Assembly (NCBI RefSeq): GCF_022376445.1
Contig: NW_025955500.1
Location: 1 to 23,850, forward strand
Length of the DNA: 23,850 bases
From: Fomitopsis serialis
Taxonomy: Eukaryota; Basidiomycota; Agaricomycetes; Polyporales; Fomitopsidaceae
Reading direction: 5' to 3'
Under the pieces are notes generated by a model. The model worked only from the letters and a program-made list of their open reading frames with translations, searched no databases and was not told where the DNA came from. Numbering within the stretch: position 1 is the stretch's first letter; every line of letters starts with the position of its first letter. This document shows positions 1 through 9,606 of this stretch, in pieces. Made by a program: the position numbers and the translations under genes.

Positions 1-455
1 GAGGAGTGCTCACCAACGCAAAGATGCGGGTGAGTGACTTAACGAAGCTGGAACCTGCTGGAGCATGGTAGAACGTATTTAATATTCATCGAATGCCTAA
101 GCTAGAGTGATTAGCCCCGGAGACGATCATCACTGAGCTGACCGTAGTCGGAAAGGTTGAGTACGAAGAGGGACGACGCCCATCAGAGCTCACGTACGCC
201 TAGGAAGAGGCCGTCAGCAAAGGCGAACAAACTATGAAACGTACGCCGCTCTATCAGCTTGAAGTGACGAAAGCGAGGCCTGTCGAGTCTAAGGGCAACC
301 AATGTCAATGGAGATAAACATATACGTGAGCAAACGTAGCCACCAGTTTGGAGTCTTCACCCCGATCTCGACTTGACTGCTTGGTTCCAGCTACATACAA
401 TATGTCTGTAGACATACCAGGTCAGCATCGGAGCAGGGTGAGCACGTACACGTAT

Positions 456-549
456 ATCCCTGTCTGAAGTAGCCTATGTCAGTACGCACGCTTGTAAGTA
501 CGATCCCTGTCTGAAGTAGCCTATGTCAGTACGCACGCTTGTAAGTACG
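456..549. repeat. Perfect 47-bp direct tandem duplication
   Basis: Two identical 47-bp units, 456-502 and 503-549, abut exactly, and the first base of a third unit follows at 550. Each unit begins ATCCCTGTCTGAAG and ends GTAAGTACG. No coding frame crosses it. Perfect identity implies a recent duplication, or collapse/expansion during assembly. Confidence 0.93.
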
Positions 550-1208
550 ACAAGCCCGCATACCATAGTCCGGTGCATCTGATGCGTGGCCGCGGCCAGG
601 ATCTCCTTAATCTTGCCACCACACATGCTTCGCGGCTTGAACGTAGGCTAGAGCTTGCTGATCCTAGAATAGTCACAGGAGAGCCTACGTCCAAAGCATG
701 TCGCCGAAGACTTCACCAGCAAGGCCCACCAGAAACGGACAAAATGAAACAGTAGAACAAGATACTCAAATACCCAGACGCATCAAGCAGAATAGACGAA
801 ACGAGAAACCCTAGATGGCGTATCACAGCAGCAGGGCCTAGAGCGAAAGTCGACGAGGCGTCGAGCATAGAACAGATACAGCGCAACGGACCGCAAACGA
901 CCGAAGTTACACGCGACAAAGCACCCAATACACGCATATCCCAGAAGCAGTCGACCGAAGCATCGAACCCCGCAGCCAAGCCGACGTTGCCTGATAGCTA
1001 GAGCCAGCCAGGGACTTCCGGTCAAGCAGAGCATATCTTGCACGACTTGAAGGCAAGTTGAACACGAGACCGAATCGCGACGAGCATAGTGAGCGCAGCA
1101 ATCAAAGAGACCCAGAGAGTACCACAAGATGCTGACTGTTGCCTCAAGACTGAAACCTAGTCAGCAGCCAGCACAGACAAAGATGCGAGAGCTAGAACCG
1201 GAGCGCGT

Positions 1209-1290
1209 CTTGACGTTCCTTGCGTTGACCTATCTTGACCTCGACCTTGACCTATCTTGACCTTGACCTTGACATTGATCGTCTTGACGG
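1209..1290. repeat. Degenerate TTGACC hexamer array
   Basis: TTGACC occurs at 1225, 1235, 1247, 1257 and 1263, with one-base variants TCGACC (1241), TTGACA (1269), TTGATC (1275) and TTGACG (1284). The units are mostly spaced 6 or 10 bases apart. A larger unit, CCTATCTTGACC, occurs at 1229 and 1251. The complementary strand reads as GGTCAA repeats. The reading frames crossing it are low-complexity and are not taken as coding. Confidence 0.85.
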
Positions 1291-2060
1291 AGAACTTGCG
1301 TCTCGCCTCTTGCACGTTGACGATGACTTGACCCCAAAAGAGAAGAAACGAAAACAAGGACCAGAACACGAACGACCGACGGAGACACGACAGCGACACG
1401 ACGAACACAACACAGCAAACAGCACAGGCGTCGAACACAGGAACAGACACGGGATGCACGTCACATAGAACGGAGGAAAAAACGCAGGCCCTCACTGAAC
1501 TAGTCGCAGTACCGTGTCAGCGACGCGGCCACATTCGAGGACGAACTTACCTGTGGCGTCGGCTGTGACGTTCACTGGAAGGCCAACTTATTAGCGATAC
1601 ATCTTCGAAGGTAGATGGCAAGGAAGACTTACTCAAGTCAAGTGGATGGTGGTGGTCGAGAGGGCAGGGGGATGAGGGACGGTCTGCTACGCAGCCCGCC
1701 TCTTTATGCTGGTGGGGGACTCGGAGGCCAAGGCGGTGGCGGACTTCTGTGGCTGCCGCGTGTCAGGTGATCGCGAGTGGCAACCAATCAGCAACGCCGC
1801 CAGCTTCCCGATTTGGTATGGGCGTCTGCGCCACGGCCATAGGACCGTATCGGGCTCAACGAAGTCAAAGCGCAGGCTGAGGACAATGGAAAAGCGTTGT
1901 CAGCCGCACATGGTCCACACACGAGGATCAGAAACATACCAAATCTGGTACAAGAGAGCGGTGACCTCGCTGATAGGAAGGCTTCTGACAATACTGCGGA
2001 CTCACTGCCTTCCTTCTGGAAGAGCTGAGGCTGACTCCGAGTAGGAGGGTGGCGGCGGAA

Positions 2061-2104
2061 TACATTGAGGGGACACATTGAGGGGACACATTGCAAGGGG
2101 ACAA
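2061..2104. repeat. Short 13-bp tandem repeat with three AGGGG cores
   Basis: About three units of ACACATTGAGGGG lie head to tail; the last is altered to CATTGCAAGGGG. Each unit carries AGGGG, the core of the yeast stress-response element. The patch lies about 210 bp beyond the 3' end of the F-box gene, so it does not sit in an obvious promoter. Confidence 0.85.
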
Positions 2105-2312
2105 GTCTGGTACCGTCTATTGTCGTAGAATATACATCAGTGCGTACAAGCGTACAGATCGTGAACATCTTCGTCGAACATTTCCCGCCGCCTCACCACG
2201 CTCGTCCAAGGTCGTCCGAACATTCATCGCATTCATCATTTCGTTATCGCAATCGTCTTGAGCTTCGTCAGTGGCGCCTCTGTTCCGCGAGCGGCGAGCG
2301 CAACATCTCCCA

Positions 2313-3634
2313 CTAAGGGAACCAGCACTCCTCTACCTTCGGCCAGTGCGTATACACCACGCCCACCCGGCCCTCCACCGCTCTGAGCCGCGGCAGCCGA
2401 TACATAATCGCATCGACCACATGATACCTCCTCCCGGAGTAGTCCGAGTTCCCCACATGGAACGTCGTGACGAGCCCGCCCGCCTCGCGCGCAAGCCGCG
2501 CGAGGTGCGCGTCGATCGCGTCCCAGTCGAGCACGCCCAGGTCGCCGCCCTTCACGAGCTCCATGCTGAAGTGGATCTGCGTCAGGTGGAGGGAGTGCAG
2601 GCGCGCGAGCGCGGCAGGCACCCATTCGTACGTCTTCAGCGGAACGGGGTCGGGGATGTAGAGCAGGCGCGGCTGCGAGCCGTCGATCTGGATGTGGGAG
2701 AGGTGCAGCGTGCGGAGGCGCGTGTTGCTGGAGAGGTCCACGGCTGGAGGGCAGATGTGTGAGTACGCACTTCCGGTGTATGTGGGATTGAGGACTGACC
2801 GTCTCTGAACGAGAACCAGCCGGGAAAGGCAAGCGAAAGGTGCTGGAGGGAGGGCCCACCGGCCCTGAACAGGCTGGGGACGTATTTCGCGTCTGAGCCT
2901 CCATCCCATACAAGCTCGAGGTTGCGCAGGGCCAGTCTGAACGGTCCCTTAACGAGCCAAGCCACCACTTGCGGCGGGGGGCTCTTTAGGGTGAGCTCGT
3001 CAAGCTCTACCTGGCGCAACGGCACAATAGCAGCCAGGTCCGGCGTGAAACTCGGTAATAACGACGATCGCCGCCAGCGCACGGCACACAGGGTGAGCCC
3101 GCGAAGCTCGGGGCACGCGCAGAGGACACGTAAGAGGTCCGTCCCGTCGAAGCGGACGTTCTCGATGCGGAGGTACTTGACGAGGCGGAAGTACGTGGGG
3201 AGCTTCTCCCGCGTACCCTCGTCCATCTCGAACATGCCCCCGCCGAAGTTGATCGTCAGGCTCTCGATCTCGTGCAGGCGGGGCAGGATCGCGGGGAGCG
3301 TCGCGCGCTCGAGGGCGGAGTCCAGCAACATGTGGAGCGACCGCACGGAGAGCGCGACGTGCGGCGAGTCCTGGAGCAGTTGTGTGAAACGGCAGTACTC
3401 AGAGTAGCCGGGTGAGTGGGTGAGGCGAATGTTGTTGAAGACGAGGTGCCGGACGACAGGGAGGAAAGCGCGGCAGGTGAGGGCGCAGGTGGCGAGCGTG
3501 CGGTGGTCGTTCCAGAGGCAAGCGAGGACGGCCTCCCAGACATCGAGGGGAAGCTGTGGGACACCATGGTGGATGTCCGCAGGGAGAGGCGTGACTTTGG
3601 GCTGCAGAAACGTCAGGGTACGTTGGGGTTCCAT
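2313..3634 (-). CDS. F-box domain protein
   Basis: Two exons are predicted, 3634-2800 and 2743-2313, joined across a 56-nt intron (2799-2744; GTCAGT donor, CTCCAG acceptor) to give 421 residues. Read-through of the intron would shift the frame, and the spliced product continues the leucine-rich pattern. Residues about 25-60 hold an F-box-like helix set (PLDVWEAVLACLW, then LATCALTCRAFLPVVRHLVF). The rest has irregular leucine-rich segments such as LRGLTLCAVRW and LRTLHLSHIQIDG. This layout is typical of the very large basidiomycete F-box family, whose members bind Skp1 in SCF ubiquitin ligases and use the leucine-rich part for substrates. The substrate cannot be inferred. The start ATG is the first in frame, 28 residues or so before the F-box. 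The exact family is unassigned. Confidence 0.85.
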
Positions 3635-5101
3635 GTCACTGTGGTGCTCACCATGCGCCAGCGGCCGCGCGGGCCATGTGCGACGCGGGCGACGATGCGT
3701 CTGAAGCTGCCGAGGACGCGAGAGAGGCGAGGGCGGCGCATAAATAAGACGTAAAAGGACGTTACGGACGTTAGCAGCGTTGGCACTTAATCCGGGATAG
3801 TCAGTTCCACTGCGCGAGGCATCCTGGGCAGGGCGAGCGCGTCAGGCTATAAGACGCGACGTCAGTGCGCGAGCCGCCGTTACTCCGTGCTGTTGCGTGC
3901 CAACGGGAAAGGTGCTCGGACGCTCATGGGCGGCCGAGCAATGAGAGTGGCTGCGATCTGGGTGCTGTCGAGGGAGTGATGGTGGAGGGGGCCGGAGTGC
4001 AGAGCAGGGCGAGTAAGCATTCCTTGGTCTCAAGGACGCCTTCGATCCAGCCACCACCGTCACTGAGAACTCATAATGGCCTCGAGGACGGTCAGCGGAA
4101 CGTAGAGAACATTGACACGGACTTTGTATGCGGACGGGGAGAGGCCTGTACATGTGTAAAATGAGAAGGTGTAGCGCTCGTACACATTCTCGGGTCTACC
4201 TGGTGTCGCACATCGCGATTTCCAATCGTTTGCGAGTTGTGCTGCTGCGTTCTGGTCCGAATAGATCACCGAAGGAAGTCGAAGGGCCGGTAATCGCGTG
4301 AAGCATGCCCAGGAAGGCAGACCCTGGAGGCCGATACAGAAGACTCAAACTCAAGAGCTGCCTGTCTGTCCAATGCGGGAACAACGAAGGGCTTGCCACC
4401 TCACAGCGCTACTTTGCTGGAAAATCAGAGCGAGCACGAGCCAGCTTATGCAGCCCGACACGGTGTAACAGCGTTCACACGTCCTCGCTCTGCTCCCAGG
4501 AGCTCCTTCGCCGGACGACGATGCCAGTTCCAGATCTTGATCGCAGTGCAAAGCCTCAAGTCCTCATGCTCAAGCTCAAGTCCTCGAGTAACCAGACAAG
4601 AATAGTGGGATCCATCATCCCTTGGACATGACGCCGTCACAGCCACCGAGAGAGAAGCAGGAAGCTACGATCGTAGAGCTCGAGAGGATTTAGAGAGGAT
4701 GACAACGAGAGCGGGGCAGAGTCCGGGGTCCGTTCATGCGTAGGTTACACGGTCATGCAGGCGCGGGGAGCATCGGGATCCGGAGGCGGCGGCCCATGGC
4801 GGGGGCGGTCGACGGCAGCTCTGCGACAATGCGGATACAAAGTTACTAGGAGACATATTGCGGCGATACAATGCTCCATTGATGGGGATAATACAGACCG
4901 TACGAGCAAGTGTGCATCGACGACATCTACTTACGAATAATTATAATCATACCAATAAAGTTACTACTACCCAGTCCCTGCTGCAACGAGTCCACATCAT
5001 CCGCTCAAAACAGTGCTCATGCCCCGCTGCTCTTTCCTGTCAGACCGCACTTGCACTCCCGTAACAAAACTTGGGCGAGAGAACATCCAGTCACCTTCGC
5101 T
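3635..5101. other. Intergenic region, no gene recognised
   Basis: This 1.47-kb stretch lies between the F-box gene start and the 3' end of the HNH gene. Short open frames on both strands show no domain, plausible splicing or codon bias. A TATTTAT sequence on the minus strand near 3738-3745 is a weak TATA candidate for the F-box gene, about 105 bp upstream of its ATG. A GC-rich block at about 4708-4770 resembles one at about 6591-6655 (listed separately). Confidence 0.55.
4708..4770. repeat. Diverged copy A of a GC-rich motif
   Basis: It shares, in order, GTCCGGGGTCCG (4721-4732), CATGCGTA (4735-4742) and CACGGTCAT (4748-4756) with copy B near 6.6 kb, with similar flanking GC-rich sequence and only a two-base spacing difference. 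Copy A is not close to a recognised gene start. Confidence 0.6.
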
Positions 5102-6452
5102 TTAACGTGCGCTCTCCGCCTTGGTCACACGGTCCTGCTCGTTCACGCAACCCTCCTTATGATTATCGCCCTCGGACAGAGAGGTCTGTCTTATTTGAGG
5201 ATTCTTGGAGAACCAAGCATCCTTCAACTCTTGCATTTTGTCGACCTCGGGATGCCAGGCAACGGTATTGAAGTCATGGTCATCGGAGTATTCGACTTCC
5301 TGACCTAAGAAGGAAGCCCGTGAGTGAAACAAGGTGAGTGTCGTTTTTGCTTGCTTGGCGAGATGCGTACGTAGCTGTGGGTACCTCGCATAGAATACAT
5401 CCTGCAAGTTTGGGGCGGATAGCCAATCTTGCACTGGTGCCGCATCAGTTCACTCGACGCCTCACAATATATGGACGTTAAACATTGCATTACGCACCCG
5501 TCTCCTCCGGTGTGGAATCCTCGCTCAGAGTCCCAGATATACGCTTGTCTCGGCTGCGTCGGGGTTGTTTCCGTGTCGAATAATCTGCCAGTGCTGCTTG
5601 ATATGCGGGGCTAGGAGACACGAGGTTTCTAGACACCGAGGTATCGACCAAGTTTATGACGTTGAAAGCAAAGCGGGCGTAGAGAAACTGAACAGCGACA
5701 CGTTCGTGGATCTGTGCAGCAGTTCGATGGAACCATTCCGCATAGTCGTCCTCCACTTTGATGAAGTACGCAACGAAGTCAGACCCATCCGGGAAGAAGA
5801 CGAAGGCATGTCGATCAAGGCAGAGCCGGATATCCGCGCGCAGACAGATACCATTGGCGACATCGTTAGGAGTCACGATTTCCGGGCGGATGTTGTGGAC
5901 CTTCATCCTGTTGAAGGTGAACCAGATGGCTTGTTCCTTCGGCACTAAGTGTGCATTATCGCACGAGCTCGCTGCGATGAAGGCAGGTTAGTACGATGCT
6001 GCCTGCATGCAGAGGACAGCAATGACCTTGGCCAAATCCGCTGAGAATGCACCGTCCATGTCTCTGACGCGATCAGACATGGCCGATTCACTGGCAAAGA
6101 ACCGACTTAGATGCCTCCGGTCCTGACGGGCAGAGAGCCAGTGGGCGGGGAGCGTATCGGGAAAGCGCCAGGCAGCAAACTCGGAGACGACAGCATACTC
6201 GGGGTCGTGGTCGCCGAGGAGAAAGTAGTAGTAGACGTCGGCGGTGAGCGTGGGCTCGCTGTCCGGGACGTGGTCGCGGCCGTCCAAGGTGGTGGAGAGG
6301 AAGCCATCGCGGTTGTTGGCGATGATGCGGCAGGCATCGAGGGCGAGGCGGTGGCTGCAGCCCCAGAGCTCAGGGGCGGGGGCGGGGTCGTAGGCGGGGA
6401 GCATGAGGAGGTCTTGCAAAGGTGTGTAGCCGGGATGCATGATGGTGACCAT
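5102..6452 (-). CDS. HNH nuclease-fold protein (HNH_2-like)
   Basis: Three exons are predicted: 6452-6053, 5971-5498 and 5433-5102, giving 401 residues. Intron 2 (5497-5434, 64 nt, GTGCGT...CACCAG) is well supported. Intron 1 (6052-5972, 81 nt) has a clear TACTAAC branch point and TCGCAG acceptor but a weak GTGCAT donor. The start ATG leads into HPGYTPLQDLLMLP, the usual N-terminus of this basidiomycete family as I remember it. Residues 137-145 read CDNAHLVPK, the HNH histidine strand, followed by ICLRADIRLCLDRHAFVFF, the rest of the fold. The C-terminal exon contains EVEYSDDHDFNTVAWHPEVDKM. The strand usually carrying C-x2-TG just before the histidine is not visible, and the usual ADLH-type histidine is arginine (ADIR). 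Function is unknown; weak or absent nuclease activity is an inference. It is divergent from the RING gene. Confidence 0.82.
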
Positions 6453-6797
6453 ACGCGCGGATGAGGGCAGCGTGGCCGGTATTGTGTGGCGGGGTCGCCT
6501 GTGCATGGTGGCGAGACTGAGGACGAGGACGACGCGCTCGGTGATGTGGACGACGGCGACGGCGAGAGAAGGACCGATCGACTGTCGCGGGAGCGGGGGC
6601 GGGGTCCGGGGTCCGGGCATGCGTAAGAATAGCACGGTCATAGACGCCGGAGCAGCGGTCGACGCCGACTCGACCAGACGAGGGCCTCGCTGTGGCCCGC
6701 TCGCATGCCCTTCGTCCCGTCCTCTCTCCCAGGGCCATCCTCCCTCCCCACACATCCACCCGCTGCTGCCTCTAACGACCACGACAACACGCCCGCC
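6453..6797. promoter_or_regulatory. Shared divergent promoter region (HNH / RING genes)
   Basis: A 345-bp interval separates the two predicted ATGs, so it must hold both promoters. It is GC-rich with no clear TATA box. Its centre contains GC-rich motif copy B. The HNH reading frame is open through this interval as far as 6782, but that extension is proline/arginine-rich without domain content and is treated as non-coding. Confidence 0.5.
6591..6655. repeat. Diverged copy B of a GC-rich motif
   Basis: It carries GTCCGGGGTCCG (6604-6615), CATGCGTA (6618-6625) and CACGGTCAT (6633-6641) in the same order as copy A at about 4.7 kb. It lies about 150-190 bp from both divergent start codons. Confidence 0.6.
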
Positions 6798-8703
6798 ATG
6801 CGCTCGACGTCCCTGGGTCGCCAGCTTCGCTGCTGGCTGATCCTCGCGCCCGCACTCTGGGCCGCCTCCGCGCGCGCCGCCGGCTCGGGCACCGGCAGCA
6901 CGAACACGAGTCTCGCCATGTGAGTGGCTTTGCTGCTGGGTGGGTCGTAGCGGTGGGCTAATGGCGTGGTTGAAGGATCATCTTGTATGCGATAACCGGA
7001 TGTGTGTCGGCGCTGTTCTGTGTGGTCATCGTCTCCGGTGTACGTCCTTCTCTCCGTCTCGTTTTACTTCCAGACATCTGTGGCTTCGTATTCGCCCGGG
7101 GAACGTGCGACCTCATGTGCCAGTGCCGGAGACCCATCTCGACTCTCAATTTATGAGCGCATCTGGCCTACGCGCTCCGATCTTGCCTCGCGTCTGCTCG
7201 AGTACCAAGCTATGTTCTCCCGATCATTTGCTTTCCGCGCCTCCGATATGCGCGAATCCTTCGAATGGAATGCTCTGCGAGTGCATCGTGGTCTGCCAAT
7301 GGTACCCCAGGTATACGCCACTACTGTGTCTAGCCTGTGGCCATTGCATGACCCCGCCAAGGCTGCGGGATGTGGGCGATACTGAGAGAGACTGAGTGGG
7401 ACTCCGTCTCCGTGCCCACATTCTCTGTTCAGTGTCAATGAGACAGGAGGAGCCATGCGTTGGCTCCTAGCCCGTGGGCACTGATACCTGTCGTGGTGCT
7501 CGAGCGAACGTCGCATATCCGTGCATGAAGGTTTGTCATGGTCTCCCGTCACCGAGCACTTCTATTGTCTTTCCACTTCCATGCTGTAATTTGAGTTAAT
7601 TGTGCTGTTTCCATCCATTCAATTCCATCCCGTCCTCATACACCCCATAGGCCATCCGCGCGATCCGCCATCCCGAGCGGTATGGCCCACGCACTGGCGA
7701 GGGCGAGTTTGCTAGTTCATTCCCCGGGCAATCGCGCGCCCGCGGGCTCACCAGAGCGATCCTCGACACTTTCCCCGTCGTCAAATTCGGAATGGAGACA
7801 CCACAGTCAACGCAAGGCAAGGACGTGGAGATGGGCGACGTGAACAGCTACAAGGGCGACGAGGAGCGGGACAGCGCGAGCTTTGACGGTGACGACAAGT
7901 TCTCCATAGAGGAAGATGGGGGCGCCGAGCCGCATCGCGGTGCGCATGCGAACGCGCACGAGCGGCGGGTCAGCTGGGCGCCGCAGCCGCCACTCGAGCG
8001 AAAAGACGAGGGACGCGCAGGGGAGGACACCGTACAGGAGGAGGACATTACGACCACCGCACACGACCACTCTGGGACGGGCGAGCCCGTCGCGGGGCCG
8101 TCCTCGCCAACACAGCGCTCGCCGTCCGACCGCGAGCTCCCCCCGGCGCGCCCCCGCCCCCGCCCCGGGCGCTCGTCAACGCTGGGCCGCCCGATGTCCG
8201 CGCCGGCGGGCGAGAAGGAGAAGGACGTCGTGCCGGACGCAATCGGGACGGAGACGTGCCCGATCTGCATCGTGGACTTTGAAGAAGGCGACGACCTGCG
8301 CGTGTTGCCGTGCGAGGGGAAGCATCGGTTCCACAGGGACTGTGTGGACCAGTGGCTGCTGGAGCTGAGCAGCAGCTGTCCAATCTGCCGACAGGGTGCG
8401 TGTTTCGACGATCCGGTCTTCGTTCGCGAACTGCTGACTGACGAGGACGCGTGATACCTAGACTTCCAAGCCCTCGAGACGATGATGATGGCGGGCGATG
8501 TGGGTGACCATCTCGAGCCGCCGCACCCGCATTACGCGCAACGACCGCTGTCCAGCGCCGCCGCGCGCTTTTCGCGGTATCTGCGGTTCGCGCGGAGGCG
8601 GCACGGGCACCGCACCCGGGATGGGCGGGAGGGACGGGAGGATGGTAGCGGGTACGATATCACGGACCCGCCGATGCCGCTGTCGCCGGAGATGAGGTTC
8701 TGA
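6798..8703 (+). CDS. Membrane RING-H2 E3 ubiquitin ligase, short luminal part
   Basis: Four exons are predicted: 6798-6919, 6976-7039, 7651-8395 and 8462-8703, giving 390 residues. Introns are 56, 611 and 66 nt. Residues 1-28 look like a signal peptide ([18 protein letters not shown]). Residues 41-62 are one membrane span ([20 protein letters not shown]). They are followed by [14 protein letters not shown], a juxtamembrane motif I recall from fungal PA-TM-RING relatives. A RING-H2 finger sits near residues 265-308: C265, C268, C283, H287, H290, C293, C305, C308. The finger faces the cytosol if the topology is right, so it would recruit an E2 and ubiquitinate membrane or endosomal cargo. An acidic, proline-rich linker separates membrane and RING. 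The roughly 150-200-residue luminal protease-associated domain of relatives is missing; only about a dozen residues lie between signal peptide and membrane span. An in-frame ATG at 6705 is less likely because it would bury the signal peptide. Confidence 0.88.
7040..7650 (+). other. 611-nt intron 2 of the RING gene, with nested hairpin
   Basis: The donor is GTACGT (7040-7045) and the acceptor CCCATAG (7644-7650). Protein sequence on both sides joins in phase as VIVSG-AIRAIRH. It is about ten times longer than the other introns in the window. Inside it, GTGCCCAC (7412-7419) is complementary to GTGGGCAC (7474-7481), enclosing a perfect 7-bp hairpin AGGAGCC/GGCTCCT (7448-7454 / 7462-7468) with a 7-nt loop. 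Frames of 127 and 133 codons are open on opposite strands but resemble nothing known. Confidence 0.8.
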
Positions 8704-9606
8704 GTCGCGCTTTGCTCTCCCGCTCCGCCGTTAGTATGTCCTCTGTGTGTACCATTGCTCTCTGTCATTGCTGATACAGAGTCTCGTCCGTCCCTAGCCG
8801 TCCTGGCTGCTTCAGTAATTTCTCGTTCGCACGGCCGTCCGTCCGGATCCGTACGGTCTGTGCGCTACGCTCCCTCCATGGCCCTTCTTCCCCCGCTTCC
8901 CCGCCAGGTCTGTATTATTGCCCTTTGCTTATTAGGACTCGGTTCTTCCTCTGTTGCTATCTGTATTCTAGTACGCCAGGATGTCATGTTGTAAAACACT
9001 ATACGCGCATATATTATAGATATAGGCCGCGTCATTCACCAGCCCCCGTCATACCGCCCCAACCCAAGCCTAAAGTCGTATTTGCAGTGCTGCGCCTGGA
9101 GGCCTTGGACGCGGGACATCCATGCCCAGGTGGCGGACGGCCTGCCTATCGCAGCCCATCGCCATCGTGCTCCGGCCTCGACGCTTTGAGACTTTGTTCT
9201 GGTGCAGGGTCTACCGTGCAACAGCCTCCGCTGCCCCTCGCACACACGCCTGGGTGACGTGAAGAGCGCCGCTCCAGGTAATCACAGGGCCAGACCCACC
9301 CGTGCGCCCGCCACCACCGTCCGCATTAGGCGTGGGGCTTGCCGCATATGGGAGGTGCTGTTGTTGCGTTCCTGTCAACCGCCACTCCTCCATCTTATGA
9401 CCGCGCGATGACGTCGCCCGCTGTCGCTGCGTGCGATGGGCAGCGAAATGACGCGTGGCGGGCTTGGTACGACGGATGTCAGCGGGAGCGGGGGCGGTGG
9501 TGAGGTATATAAGGACGGGCGGATGGCGGGGGTTCAGCATCACCCTCTCTCTTTCATACCCCACCCAACCCACCAGTCTTCTTACCCACCTTCACGAATA
9601 TTTACC
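8704..9606. other. Intergenic region and Hsp12-type promoter
   Basis: An AT-rich patch at about 9000-9026 probably lies in or near the 3' UTR of the RING gene. Nearer the Hsp12-type gene there are CCCCT (9234-9238, a stress-response element core on the reverse strand), TGACGTCG (9409-9416, a CRE/bZIP-like site) and the TATA box listed below. No coding sequence was recognised. Confidence 0.5.
9506..9513 (+). promoter_or_regulatory. TATA box of the Hsp12-type gene
   Basis: TATATAAG lies 101 bp upstream of the ATG at 9607. It is preceded by a G-rich stretch and followed by a pyrimidine-rich leader (CACCCTCTCTCTTTC), which is typical of a strongly expressed fungal gene. Confidence 0.75.

Larger units (their letters stand above)
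1..2312. other. Gene-poor stretch with short tandem repeats
   Basis: No reading frame here shows a recognisable domain, a plausible exon chain or consistent third-position GC bias. The open frames are short and lie on both strands. Three small tandem-repeat patches (456-549, 1209-1290, 2061-2104) are listed separately. A CCAAT-box sequence (CCAATCA, 1784-1790, plus strand) lies in a GC-rich patch, but I see no gene start downstream of it before the F-box gene, which runs toward it from the other side. The first 60 bases contain a GTGAGT donor-like site that could close an exon of a gene lying mainly outside the window; this cannot be supported further. Confidence 0.5.

Noticed and set aside
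960..985. Minus-strand GGGGTTCGATGC resembling a tRNA B box
   Set aside because: No cloverleaf can be drawn around it and no A box is present.
1157..1495. 112-codon minus-strand frame through the hexamer array
   Set aside because: Its Lys/Val/Gly/Arg-rich sequence simply reflects the GGTCAA repeats; no coding signal outside them.
3842..4164. Overlapping ~100-codon frames on both strands
   Set aside because: Both strands are equally open, neither has family features or a plausible exon chain.
6453..6782. N-terminal extension of the HNH reading frame
   Set aside because: The frame stays open to 6782, but the extra sequence is proline/arginine-rich with no domain content, approaches the opposite-strand RING start, and the family-like N-terminus begins at the 6452 ATG.
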